Positions 11,930 through 23,749 of a DNA stretch of 64,000 bases are shown here, piece after piece. How positions within the stretch are numbered: the first letter of the stretch is position 1; every line of letters begins with the position of its first letter. Source of the DNA: Vitrella brassicaformis (Eukaryota; Sar; Vitrellaceae). Made by a program: the position numbers and the translations under genes. The notes beneath the pieces were generated by a model. The model was not told the DNA's origin and made no database searches. It worked only from the letters and a program-made list of their open reading frames with translations. The stretch covers positions 38,616 through 102,615 of the forward strand of contig CDMY01000320.1 in the NCBI GenBank assembly GCA_001179505.1, written 5' to 3'.

Positions 11930-12466
11930 TCACTCCAGCTTCATCTTCAGTCTGCGCGTGACAGCGATGACGGGCCCCTCATACTTGACGGGCTGCACCG
12001 GCTCCTTCTCAAGGGGCGCTGGAGGGACATTCACCTGTTGTCAAAACAAACACACACACACACACAGACAGACAGAGAGCGATGGTTCCACGCAGTCCCG
12101 TGCAGTCAGTGTACATGCTCATCGACTGACCTCTTCTCCCGGTTTGAGCAGCCCGACACTCATGGGCGACATGTGCCCCACAAAGGCGTCGTTCCAATCC
12201 CGTGTTCTCTCCTCCGTCCACGGCTTGGCCTTCTTGTCAAACAGAGTCGGGTTCTTTATCTCGTCCATGACAATCCAGCTGACGCCGAAGAAGATGCCCG
12301 TCGCCCACACGCACACCCTCCACTGCGGGCTGCCCTGCAGCGGCGCGTACCGCTTGAAGTTCCGCCACCACTTCTTGAACGACCCAAGAGGTGAGCCTAC
12401 CGCTACGGACTCTGGCGGAGGAAGCTTGGGTGGTGGCTGGTGAAGGTTAAACGGATCCAGACTCAT
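11930..12466 (-). CDS. single-TM protein of about 145 residues
   Basis: Two exons: 12466 to about 12131, then about 12032 to the TGA at 11930-11932. The start MSLDPFNLHQPP is the first ATG after the divergent promoter. The proline-rich N-terminus is followed by a basic stretch (KKWWRNFKRY) and one membrane segment (WRVCVWATGIFFGVSWIVMD). A charged tail with KPWTEERTRDWNDAF and a basic end (RRLKMKLE) follows. Size and layout resemble accessory subunits of mitochondrial membrane complexes, but no family is recognised. Confidence 0.65.
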
Positions 12467-12485
12467 CTTCGGCGGTTTTCTTGGG

Positions 12486-12493
12486 GCGAGCTA
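12486..12493. promoter_or_regulatory. GCGAGCT promoter motif
   Basis: GCGAGCTA lies 20 bp before the ATG of the minus-strand TM gene and 171 bp before the ATG of the CBS gene, inside their 197-bp shared promoter. Confidence 0.5.
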
Positions 12494-12663
12494 AACCCTG
12501 AAACCCTTACCCAAAACGACTTCGAGAGAACGCGCTCCTTTTTGTTTTGGTTCTCGGTCGCGCCACAGAGTACGCCTGCAGATCCGACTGGTGTGTGTTT
12601 GGTGATTCATCACCACTTTTTCGGACAAGCAAGATTCCAAGGCTATTGGTGCCAGATTGGGCC

Positions 12664-14740
12664 ATGGACAAGCGCCCGGAGACTCTGCACGACCTCATGG
12701 GCACGCCCATGGGCGACGTGAGTGCCCACAGACGAGGCTGCACGAGATTGTTGCGTACTTACTGTGGTCGGTTGGTGCAGGTGGTGGGGTGGCTGGAGCC
12801 CCAGGACACTTGTATCCTCGACAAGAGGGAAAAACTCAGCAAGTGAGAACGAACGAGTTCGTTCATTGGGGGTGTGTGTTTGATCATGGGGTGCGCGTGT
12901 GGTTGTGCATCATGGCTGCAGGTGTCTGACCGAGTTGCACCGTCGCGGTCTGCGCAGCTGTGTGGTCAAGGACGCCAACATGTTCCTCTTCTTCGAAACA
13001 TCAGCCACATTCCACATCATGGACATGCGGGTACACCACAGCACAGCACAGCACAACAGACACATACGCACCCTCCCAATCGCCGACCCATTCTTTCATA
13101 TGTCGCGTATGTGTCACATGCAGGACGTCAACTGCTACGTGATGGATCTGATCCGCAAGCTAGAGGCCGAGAAGGCCCGAGGGAGCGGTGCGGCACCGGC
13201 AGAGGCCCCACCACCGCCAGCGGCCAGCAAGAAGGACAAGGACACCGTCACCATCTCGCTGACCGGCGTCACCAAGGCCCTGCAGCCAACAGACATCGGG
13301 GGCATTGCAAGTGAGCTGATAGGGACAGAGTGGGGAGAGGGAAGTCACGTGCAAATGGCCACACACGTGTGCTGTGCTGTGCCGTGTTGTCTTCTTTTGT
13401 AATGCAGATTACAGCAAGAAGAACGGCCCGCGTCCGTTGGACGCGAGTGAGACCCTCCGCGATGCGCTCAAGGCGTTCGAGGACAGCCCCAGAGTGTAAG
13501 GAGGACGTACCCTCATCCATCCATCCATCCATCTGTGTGTGTGTGTGTGTGTGGTGTTTGGTTTGTGGTGCTTGGTCAGTCCGGTGCTGCTGAACTCGAA
13601 GCTGCTTCGCATATTCAGCGCCGTCGACTTCTTCCAAATACTCAAGGTGAGAAGCAAATGGAGACCCTTTAACAGTGCATTTGTCTGTCTGTCTGTCTGT
13701 TCAACAGGAGGGCAAGTACCTGCCGGAGATCGAGAGCATGTCGGTAAGACGTCCATCCATCCATCCGTCCATCATCCATCCACACGGGCGGCCCATCCCT
13801 TCCTCCCTCTCTCCCTCCCTCCTCGTCTATCTGTGTATGCCTCCCTGCAGCCGTTGAAGCACACGGACAGCTTCCCCCTGGATGTCGTCGCCCTCAACGA
13901 AGCAGACACACTTTTCAAAGTGAGCCAGTCAGGGACAGAACCAGCGACTGTGATCCCTCCCGCGTGTGTGCGTGCATGTGTGTGTGCGTGTGTGTGTGTG
14001 GTTGGTTGCTTAGGCGATGCGTCTGTTTGAGAGCACGGGTTACTCTGCGCTGCCCATCACTGAGGGCACCGAGAGCCCCGGCGGCAGGGGCAGGACACTC
14101 GCAGTCATATCCGTCAGAGACCTCGCGGTCAGCTCACTTAACACACATGGCACACAGCACAGCACGGCACGCAGTAGTCTGTGTGTGGTGTGCATCGAGT
14201 GTGTCGTGCGTGTCCGTGTGCGTGTGTCAGTCGCTGGCCATCCACAATGGGCTGCATCCTGAAAGCGTCTTCAACGAGCCCGCGGTAGCCATGCCATCCT
14301 GACACTCGACTGTGGAGGCTCGTGGTGTGGTGTTGTGTGTGTTGTGTGCAGATAGAGTTTTTGACCCGTGTGCGTCAGCAGGACGTGACGGGCAAGACGG
14401 GCAAGTCGCGCTTCCCCTACATCCACGTGCCGCACGACGCCACGCTGCAGATGGTCGTGTCGAAACTCATCACCACACGGGTATGTATGGGAAGCTTACC
14501 CGGTCTCTCTTTTTCCTCTTCCTCTTTCTCTCCCTCTCTCAAAATCAATAAACCATCTCGTGGTTGTCTGTGTGCGCGTGCAGATCCACCGTGTTTTGTT
14601 GTGTGACCAGAACGACAACGTCACCGGTAAGTGCGCATCCATGTTGGGGTGCGTGTGACTCGATGGATGGATGGATGGATGTGTTGTCAGGTGTGTTGTC
14701 GATCACCGACGTGGCCAAGCGGCTGGGCAGAGTGCTCTAG
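12664..14740 (+). CDS. CBS-domain protein (AMPK-gamma/SDS23-like arrangement)
   Basis: At least 12 small exons, first 12664-12717 (MDKRPETLHDLMGTPMGD), last ending at TAG 14738-14740. CBS motifs are visible: an N-terminal repeat (KCLTELHRRGLRSCVVKD), a third near MRLFESTGYSALPITEG followed by LAVISVRDLA, and a C-terminal one (IHRVLLCDQNDNVTGVLSI then TDVAKRLG). A proline/alanine-rich linker lies near 13180-13230. Tandem CBS modules bind adenine nucleotides and act as energy sensors or regulatory subunits. Four CBS repeats without a catalytic domain match AMPK-gamma or SDS23 types. Starts divergently from the TM gene; the partner is not in this window. Confidence 0.75.
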
Positions 14741-15478
14741 AGCCCACTCTATCTGTGTGTGGTTTAACTAAGCCCCTCCAGTTGGCCACGGAGGGGGGCC
14801 TCAATTTCTCCTCCTTCCCTCTCATTTCTCGTACTCAGTCGGTGGGTGTGTGGAATCTTAGCCAGGGAGACGCACAGCCAAATCGGGTCTAGCTCTTGTC
14901 GCTCGTGGCTGTCGGCGTGCCAGTGTGTGAGTGGGGTGTGTGTGTGTGTGTGTGTGTGTGGGAGGGGGCGGGAGGGGGAGGGGGCCAGGGAGCATTCGTT
15001 GCGGCGGGGTGTGGGGTTATTTCACCTGTCGCGTCAATTGCTGAGCCGTGCCATGTGTGTTGTGGTGATTAACATGTGAGTTTGTAAATATGGGCTAGCT
15101 GCTACACGCTCCGCTGCTTCGGATGCACCACACGATGCGCACACCCAACTGAATAACGGACTGTCTCTCTCTCTCTCGTGCGTGGTGTGTGTGTATTTTT
15201 GCCTGTCTGTCTGTCTGTGATTGGTGTGACCAGCTGAGCTGTCTCTCTCTACAGTGCAGTGTGTGTCTACTGTACATATAAGATGAGAAGGAATGAATAC
15301 TGACCGCCACATTGGTCCGTTGACGCTACGCTGCTTGGCTTGTATTGCTTGCTGCCTTTAAATGATAATGAATGAATCATGCCCTGACACACACCCACAC
15401 AGACACACCGCGACACCGACACGCACTCACAGACGCGGCAAGCTGCACACAAATGGGACAAGCCATCTGTCTGTCTGT
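14741..15478. other. intergenic between convergent genes
   Basis: 3' flanks of the CBS and RAP genes. It contains a long (TG)n run near 14936-14960, G-rich sequence up to 14990, and CT and CTGT microsatellites near 15160-15215. No open frame with coding character was found. Confidence 0.5.
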
Positions 15479-18400
15479 CTAGCTGCCCAGCTGCACCGAC
15501 TGCACAATCGACTGCTGCAAGAAGTCCCTCTGAGCGATCCACTTCTCCTCAGCTGACCCGCTCCGGCCTCCCGCAGACGCCCATGCAGCAAGATCCAGCT
15601 GACACACACACATCCGTCCATCCCTCCCTCCTTGTCATGATTGATGGTGCGCCTACCGTGGCAACGCGGCAGCCCAGTTTCTGCAGCGCCCTCTGCCTCA
15701 GTCGAAATGGCGCCGTCCACTCCCCCATCGCAAATGTGGGCATCGAGTAGGCGGCATCCCCCTCTCCCTCTCCCTCCTTCTCTCTGTCCGGCTTGTGGTC
15801 AATGTCCGTCCTGTATCTGTTGACATCGCCGTCAGGCTCCACAACGATCCGCTCCACACAGCCGGCGGCTCCATGCTCCATCTCAATCACGCCCGTCACA
15901 GCCAGCGGCCCCACCATCTGTGTGGGTGCCTCCCATCCACCCTTGCCCCGCCCGCCCCACCCCCACTGGCTCGCCGTCTTGACCACACGCACAGAGGGCA
16001 CCTCCTCCATCTGCTGCAGCAGCGAGATGGGCAGAGGGATGGGCGAGGGCAGGAACACCCCGGGGTAGAACGGATCGCTCATGTGCGGCGCCTTGGATAT
16101 GCCGAGCGGGTCGGCCCGCACGTGCGAGTGGGCCACCGGGAGGGCGGCCTGGGAGATCGGTCGAGAATGCACCATGTCCAGCAGCCTCTCGAGGAGGTCC
16201 GCTTGGGAGAGGGGAACTGGTGTGTCGGGGTCGATAAAGAGGGAACAGAGGTGCAGCACCGCCAGCTGTGAGGGCGTGAGCAGTGCGTGCGATGCGTAGG
16301 GGCCGGGGAGGCGGCGCGAGAGCTCCGCCATGACGAGCGGCAGTGAGATGGAGGGTGCTGTCGATGATTGACACGATGCGCTCTCGAGGAGGCTCGCCAG
16401 GCAGAGCTGTGCGAGGGAGGGGATGGGCAGAATGGGCATCGACCGCACCAGCCGTCGAGACAGGTTCTGCCGGCTCGCCTCGTCCAACACGTCCACCAGC
16501 TGCATGGACACCACATACACACACGTCTGGTTCGATCCACCCCCATTCACGCCTTGCCACCCACCTGCAGCTCGGTCAGTGCCAGCCATATGGCGGCGTA
16601 GCAGCTGTCGATCTCTGGTGTCGGCCTTGGCTCCTCCGGAGGCGCTTTCCTCGACCAGTGCTCGACGGCCTGCAGCAGGGGGTACACAACCGACGGCAGC
16701 CGACCGCGGAGCGCCGCGACATTCTGACAAGAAAGCACACGGAAAAGTGCGCATCTCCACACACAGAGACACCGCTTGTGTGTCCTCACCTTGAGAGTGA
16801 CGGCCAGCCGTCTGATCGTCTCATATCCGTCACCATGTCCATCCTCCACCAGCCCGTAGGTCAGCCCAGGGTCGGCCACCAAGGCCCTCACCGCAGCCGC
16901 CACCCCCTCGTCACCTACCATGCCGCTCGCCTCCATCGCCACACCCAGACCGCTCCATCGGTCGGGGCCCCAGCAGGACAGCTCAGTCACGATCTCCGGC
17001 ACACGCACACGGTGGGCGGACTTGGTGCTGGTGCGGCTGTTGGTGTCTTGGCTTTCTTCCATTGGTGGGACGATCGTGAGAATCGCTCGGCGGGCCTTCT
17101 TGTATGGAGGGGGCGGTTGTTGCTGCGGCTGCAGCTGCTCGCTTGTGTCGTTGTCTGAGTCGAGTGTCGGCTCCTTATCGTCAAGCTCGTCAGAGAAGAC
17201 GCTCTCCAACTCATGGCCGTTGGAGGGCTCTTGATTTGACCAGAATGCCGGGAAGCCTGCCGCTGCTGCTGGGGGCGGTGGTGGAGATGTCAATGGCGGT
17301 CTGGCATGCTGGATGTCTTCGTAGAACCTGACAGCTCGGTCGCACAGCTGTGTGGCCTTGACGGCCATACTCCGAAAGAGATGGGTGAACTGCCGCTCCA
17401 CCTTGGCCAGAACGCCCCCTTGCCCATCCCCAGCAGCAGCCGCTGTCACCGCATGATCACCCTGCTGCGCAGAGACCACCATCATGTCACCACCCGAAGA
17501 AGCGCCCCCATCATTCTCACTAAGCAGCCGTGGCCGGTCTCCCTCCATCAGGCGGTCCCACACCCACCTCTCACGGACGGCCCTCCGCACATCCCCAGGG
17601 TCGCCCCACTCATAGCTGCTCGCCACGCCGGCCAGCGAGTGCATCACTCGCAGCAGGGACGGGCCCCTCAGGTCGTCGAGCTGCCTGTGCAGGCCGTCCA
17701 CCAGCACACCGAGTAGGAGGGGATCCCTCATGTCGGTGCGGCATGAGGCGGCGAGGAGCTTGGAGAGGTCTTGGGCGTTGAAGCGCGTGTGGGTGGATGG
17801 GAGGAGTCGGGACATGTGGTAGAGAAGGGGTGGGGGGAGGGCGTTGGCGGCGGCGAGTGAGTGCAGGAGGTTGCTCGCCTGTGGCGGGCTGAAACCCCTG
17901 AAGACAGACAGACAGACACGGATATGCGACGCCTGCAGCAGTGCCGCATCCCTTCAAACCCACATGAGCTTCTCATTGGCCAGGCGTCCGATTTCCTTCA
18001 ACACTCTTTCCACATCACCGTTCCCATCACCCTCTCTGCCCACCACACACCCAGCGGCCCACGCCAGCGAAGTCAGGTCCATCGCAGTCAGCTGGCCGGT
18101 CGTCACCCGCCCCTCCAAATGACACCACAGCACACTCATCAGCCGCCCATCAAGCCGCCCCCGCACCGCAAAGGCGCTCGCGACGATGGCTGCGTGCCGC
18201 GGCGACAGCGTCAGAGAGGGAGGGGGCGGGGGAGGGGACCAGCCTTCAGGCAAGTTGAGGGCCGGGGGCGGCTGGCCTGGGGGGAGGGGTGGTCGTGCCG
18301 ATGAGTAACACATTGGTACAGATGAGCGCGGCAAGGCGTCGAGCAGGTGCTCGCGGATGCGCGAGAAGACCCTGTCGAACGGGCCGTGGATCTTGGACAG

Positions 18401-18970
18401 CGCCCACACGATGTTGGCGACGTCCTGGCTCTGGGCGGCCGGCAGCTTCGTCAAGAACAAATCTCCCAGCCGGGCAAACAGCGCCGGAAGAGCCAGGTCT
18501 GTGGCCAATCGTTGCGAAGGCGGCAGACGACTGAGGGCGTTCATCGATATGGCAATATCCGTGGCGCCGAACCGCTCACTCTTTGCCTTGATGGTGTGAA
18601 CAAACAGCCGATAGAGAGCCGGGTCGTTGTACCCGGCCATGACGAAGTAGTGCAGCAGGAGGGAGATGTCCTTGGGCGCCATCTTGGGCACCTTCCTTCG
18701 CGCAAACTGCCCGAATGCGTACCACTGGCCCTCTCTGAAAGAGCCGCTGTTGAATGCATTGGACACCATCAGCCGCAGACCGACGCTCGTATGCGGGCTG
18801 AGCCGGTTCCGCCGCTTGCTGCCCAGTGCAGAGGGGGATCTGTCGATGCCATCCAGATCCACGCCGGGCGCGTCAGGCATGTAGAAAGAGGGGCGTCTGG
18901 GGTGATGGGATGTTGGCTGAGATGGAGGTGGGGAAGGAGAGGGAACAAGGCAACGCACGGAGCGCTTCAT
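15479..18970 (-). CDS. RAP-domain organelle RNA-binding protein with helical repeats
   Basis: Long minus-strand gene with few introns; start MKRSVRCLVPSP at 18970, stop TAG at 15479-15481. The body consists of leucine/alanine-rich helical repeats with typical FASTK/HPR-type phrases (DVANIVWALSKI, LTSLAWAAGCVV, LLHSLAAANALP, LCLASLLES). Near the C-terminus, FRLRQRALQKLGCRVAT joined to EKWIAQRDFLQQSIVQSVQ fits a RAP domain, with the last intron inside it. Acidic and Pro/Gln-rich linkers lie near 17100-17270. About 1,050 residues. RAP proteins are greatly expanded in apicomplexans and chromerids and process mitochondrial or plastid RNA. A classical targeting peptide is not obvious, but the basic N-terminus could target mitochondria. 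Confidence 0.75.
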
Positions 18971-19005
18971 CTTCCTCTCTCCACGCCAAGCTTGCAGAGG
19001 CGGGT

Positions 19006-19013
19006 GCGAGCTT
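19006..19013. promoter_or_regulatory. GCGAGCT motif in a 78-bp divergent promoter
   Basis: GCGAGCTT lies 36 bp from both the RAP gene ATG (18970) and the APRT ATG (19049), exactly in the middle of the gap. Confidence 0.55.
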
Positions 19014-19048
19014 GGCCCGAAGGCGATTTTCTCTTCCGCTCCGTCCCA

Positions 19049-19665
19049 ATGGCACCGAGAGTCATTGAGGTGAGCGCCAAATCATCGCATGACGAAGATC
19101 TCTCCGATTTCGACTCATAGGGTGTGTTCATTCATTGCAGGTTGAACCGTCCTTCTTTCGCCTTGATCCGGACGACGAACAGGTGCAGGAGATCGCAAAG
19201 TGCCTCCCAGGTACATCACATCCACACACACACACACACACACAGACAGAAAGATTCAGATACAAAGATAGATGGATGAATGCAACTAACTCATCTGTGT
19301 GGTGGTCTGACTGGCTGCCTGTGTCTGTGTGCCCCTTCTCTGTCTGCCAGGTTTTGACTTCAAGGGGGTGCCTGCCTTCTTTGACGTGGGCGGCATCGTC
19401 ACGCAGCCCGACACCTTCCAGCGGGTGATTGACCTCTTCGTGCAGCGATACAACAGTGACCCGTCGCAGCACCGGATCACCAAGGTGGCTGGGTTCGAGG
19501 CCAGGGGGTTCGTTTTCGGTCCGCCCATCGCGTTGGCCCTCAAGGTGCCGTTCGTCATGCTCAGGAAGAAGGGGAAGCTCCCCGGGCCTGTCATGATGTC
19601 AGCTAGCATCCACAGCATTCCGTTGCAGAGGGGATGCTGTCCTCTCCTCTCTCTCTCTCTCTCTC

Positions 19666-19696
<31 letters not shown>

Positions 19697-20554
19697 AGGT
19701 ACGAGTATGAGACTGAGTACAGCCAGGACAATCTGTGCTGTGCCTGCACAGCCATCAAGGTGAGTGGAGGAATAGACTCGCCCATCCAGCCAAGCCAGCA
19801 TATGAGCCGCTTCGTTTCTGTGCTTCAGGAAGGTCAGCTGGCGGCTCACATGCACAATGCTCCCATCCATCGCGTGTGGCTTCCAGGTGATCGTGTGCTG
19901 CTCATTGACGATCTCTTGGCCACTGGCGGCACACTCATTGCTGGCGCCAAGCTAGTCCAGGGGCTTGGGGGAGAGGTGGTTGAATGCTGCCTCGTCACGG
20001 TCATTGAGGGCCTCAAGGGATGGAGAAGGTAGGCGGGGCGGGTGAGCATACAGATGCAAATGGAGATGACACTTCTGAAACACATTTCTGTCTGCTGTGT
20101 GTGTGTGTAGGTTTCATGAGGCGATAAAGGAGATCCCCATCTTCACCCTGGTGGACTGTGCCAGGACGCCCTCCATGCCGGAGGGGTCCACGGCATCCTA
20201 CACAGTCGAAATGCAGTACAGAAAGGCCAACGACAGTGAATGATGGAACGTACTTTATGGCGTTTGGGTGTTTACGTGCAGTTCGGAGGAGGCGCGGTGC
20301 ATCCGCGATGCGGTGAAAGATGCCGACTCACGGAGCGTACTGATCAAGAGCGACGGCGGATCCTACACCACTGGCATACCCGGTGCGTGGCTGCACCCAC
20401 TGCACACATGGCTTCAACAATTGCCTCATTGTCCGCTGTGGCGTGTGTGTGTGCGTGTGCGTGTGGTTCAGGTGCGGATGGCAAGTACAACGAGAGGTAC
20501 CTGGAAGAGGCCGTTGAGGACACAGTCGAGACGCAGCTTGAGAAGGACAGATAG
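19049..20554 (+). CDS. APRT: adenine phosphoribosyltransferase
   Basis: Salvages adenine with PRPP to AMP. Exon 1 is only MAPRVIE, then VEPSFFRLDPDDEQVQEIAK, FDFKGVPAFFDVGGI, and a long exon with GFEARGFVFGPPIALAL. The PRPP-binding signature VLLIDDLLATGGT sits near 19903-19940. LRKKGKLPG and YEYETEY are also typical of the family. The C-terminus is longer than usual: an intron at about 20215-20280 (donor GTACAG) lets the frame continue into SEEARCIRDAVKDADS and end ADGKYNERYLEEAVEDTV near 20554. If that intron is not used the protein stops near 20242. Divergent from the RAP gene with 78 bp between ATGs. Confidence 0.85.
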
Positions 20555-20950
20555 ATAGATGAGACGCACACGCCACTCAGTTCTGTTCGGACGCAGGACG
20601 TGTGTTACTTGATCTGTTTGTTGGTCGATGGACGTGTGTGTGGATGGAATAAATGAAGCCGAGCCGCACGATTCAGATGGACTCATTTGTCCGTGTGACC
20701 GCATCGAAACGTTACATAGCGCTCACATTCATCATCAGTTCCATCATCAGTTGGCCAGGCCTTTTTGCGTCGAGAATAATGACCGCGACGAGACAATTTA
20801 CCAAAAAGCATCTGTCCGGCGACCTCCCCTGCCCAGCCGTGCCACAAACAACAAGACCACCGCCACCACACACACCAGCGGTGGCAAAGACGACTGGGCT
20901 TCGTTTGGTGGCGACCGCGGCAGCGTGCCCTGCGGGAGAGGGCCGTAGAG

Positions 20951-23212
20951 ATGCCGGTGGCTGAGGAGCCGGATGAGGTGTGTGCCGACGTGGGCGAGGA
21001 GGAGCCGAGCATCCTCCCCCTGCCGCACCTCAGCAACACGGCCGCCACACGCCTCCCCGACCACCGCGGCACCAGCGAGGCCGGCAGCAGCCGAGAGGCC
21101 GCGGGAGCACCAAGCCCGTCAGTAGAGGGGGAGGGAGAGGGTGAGGGTGAGGGGGAGGAGGGCGATGAGTGGCTGGCCGACTTGGGCGAGGAGGAGACCC
21201 CCATCAGCCACCTTCTTTGCAGCAGCAGCCCTTTTAGCATCGCCACTCGGGATGTAGCCGACACAACGAACGAGGATAGCAAATCGCAACAAGGCAAGTG
21301 GCGGACTGACTGGTCAGTCAGCCAGTGTGATTGGTTGATGGTCATGAGTTCAACTGTCGTATGTCTGTTGGCTGGCTCTGCGTTGCCTTCCGTTGCTCTC
21401 TCTATGTGCAGGTGTGTCAGTGGCCGAGCCGTGTGGCGAAGGACCCCCTCCCGCCCCTACCCTCGCACATGCACCACCCGCCATCCTGCGCCTGAAGAGC
21501 GGAGCCGAAGTAGAGCTCCGAGTCAAGCTCGGCGAGGGCACTCGCGGCAAGGTGATGGCCGGCGTGGTCAACAGGCGATGGATGGCCTTCAAAATGGCCA
21601 TTAGGGGGGCGGCCAGCCGGACCATCTGCGAGGAGATGGAGGCCGAGAGGGCCACGATGGAGAGGCTGCAGCAGCGGAGGAGGGAGAGGGGTGAGATGGG
21701 CCTGTTTCTCGACATCTACGACTACGCGGGCCCCTCTGACGGCGCCACGTTCCGCGCGAGCCCCTCTGAGCCGCCGCAGGAGTGCCTCTACCTGGCCCAG
21801 CAGCTCGTCAACGACCCGCCCAGCAGCGACACGTTTGTGTGCCTGAACGACCTGCTGTGGGAGGAGAGCGGCGGGCTCAACCTGGCGGGCATCTCAGCAG
21901 CTCATCCACCCACACAGCCGGTCTTCGACAAGGCCATGGGGATGATTGGCAAGTTGCTGATGATGGTTAGGGCGCTGCGTGAGGCGGTCAGGGGCACCGG
22001 AGGGCCCTGGAGGACTACGACTCAATGCTGCCCTACCACTGCATGAACAACCTCTATGTCCGCAGGAGCGCCATCGCACGGGGTAAGTAAATCGATAGGT
22101 CACACACACACACGCACATACACACACAGACAGACAGACCATCAATCGCACACACCACAGATACGCACATGATGATTCCGCTTTGGTAAGTTACTTGCAT
22201 TGCTTTTGTGTCGATATGATGTGGCTTGCCTGGCTCAGGTCATAGCGACGTGTCTGAGGCCGCCAACGTGATCTTCATTGACCACGGCAACACCCTTCAC
22301 ACGCGCACCCCCGGCCCGCTGCTCCGCCGCAAGGACGACACCACTCCCCCCCGGCCATACCCCGGCAAAGCCGCCCTCGTGCCCACAGACTCGTCGACCA
22401 GGGAAGTGGAGCGGCAGCTGGCCGGTTTCACCAACTTCGGCGGCGCCCCAGAGCAGCTGCTGTACTGGCATCGGCGGCGGCAGCTGCTCAACGATTGGTC
22501 GCAGAGAGTGGGCCCGTTCTACTTTGAGGAGCGAGAGATTCGCGGGGCAGACGGCCAGCTGTGCCGACAGAATGTCCATTCTATGGCCAATTCCGCCGTT
22601 GACGAGCTGCGGGCCGACAGGGTGGTGCCTGCTGCCCCTAAGCCTGCTCAGGGTGTGTGGATGGGCGAGCCGACGGTGGCCTTCCAGTTCGGCCTTCTCA
22701 TCCACAACGTCCTCCGGGCCGAGCGGTGGCAAAGGATGCTGGAGCGGCTGGAGTCGTGGGCCGACAAATCCCACATAGAGCCGCCGGATGGCGCCACTGA
22801 GGTCGACAAGGCGATCTGCGCTCTCGGCCCCGGTTTCTACCGGCACATGCAGCAAGGCCTGCTTGCCCTCAGCTGGCGCCACACCTTCTCGCTCATTTCC
22901 GAGCCCAATGGCCACCTCAAGATGGAGGAGGGCAGACGGCACCTGCATGAGCGGACACAGGAAGAGGGCCTGGGGTGGCTGGAGGGCGTCTTACAGCGGC
23001 TGGAGGCCATCTGTCCAAGCGCCCTGCAGTTCCTCCCCTCGGAGCGATGCACTCTCGCCCACATCGATGCCAAGCTCTCGGAGGTCCTTGACCTTCTCGA
23101 GTCGGTAGAGGTGCCGGTGGCTGAGGAGCCGGATGAGGTGTGCGCCGATGTGGGCGAGGGGGAGCTTTGTGGCTGGCCTCTCTTCTCTTGCTGCTGGTCG
23201 GTATCTATCTAG
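20951..23212 (+). CDS. degenerate protein-kinase-like protein
   Basis: Exons 20951-21293, 21412-22081 and 22239-23212 (end uncertain). An acidic N-terminus (PVAEEPDEVCADVGEEE) precedes a glycine loop (KLGEGTRGKVMAG) and lysine strand (MAFKMA). The catalytic loop reads LPYHCMNNLYV and lacks the usual aspartate. The metal motif is FIDHGN. The intron at 21294 has a GC donor (AG/GCAAGT). The frame breaks near 21985: exon sequence up to LREAVRG and from HRRALEDYDSML fits only if one G is added in the GGGG run, or if a 26-nt segment (21967-21992) is removed. The acidic motif recurs at the C-terminus (23108-23160). An open frame upstream of 20951 (ALRERAVE) suggests another 5' exon. Probably a pseudokinase, relative of the gene at 0.6 kb. 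Confidence 0.55.
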
Positions 23213-23457
23213 CTTCTCTGATCTCTCCCTCTTTCTCTCTCCCTAGTCTCTCTCTCTCTCTCTGTTGGCTGTGGTGGTCGTGGCGGACGGAAAGGATAAG
23301 AGAAGGGCAGTACAGCCCACAGGAAGGCAAAAGAAGCGAAGAAAGGCCCACCAGAAGGCCAGCGAGGACAGATACATACCCACACACCGCCCAATACTCT
23401 CACTGATGGATGGTGAGTGAAACCAGCACAGCACGGCACACACACGCGGATGCATAA

Positions 23458-23498
<41 letters not shown>

Positions 23499-23749
23499 GG
23501 CGAGCCGATAGTCCAATCGGTGCCTACTTTTTATATTTCGAAGGTCTCTTGCTTCTCCTGCCGTGCGTTGATTATGTCTCTGTTCATGTGGATTTGGTTG
23601 ACCTTCCTTGACGGGAAACTGATACGTTGAATGACCTGTGTACCAGCACCTACGGACCAACATGTGTGCCCAATCATAAAGACGCTCATATGTAGGTATG
23701 TACAATGGCATGCATATCACACATGTCTCAGCCGCCTGCATCACACCGC
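23213..23749. other. intergenic between convergent genes
   Basis: CT-rich and (TG)n tracts near 23225-23265 and 23460-23500. A basic open frame near 23290-23415 (with QPTGRQKKRRKAHQK) could be a last exon of the upstream kinase-like gene, giving it a nuclear localisation signal, but no convincing splice join was found. Confidence 0.35.

Noticed and set aside
16529-16538. GGTTCGATCC, a perfect tRNA T-loop consensus
   Set aside because: It lies in a short intron of the RAP gene, and no acceptor stem, D-arm or anticodon arm can be built around it.
20677-20964. Open frame beginning MDSFVRVTASKRY with a hydrophobic stretch, as a signal sequence for the kinase-like gene
   Set aside because: It is in a different frame from the downstream coding sequence and I could not find a donor and acceptor that join them.
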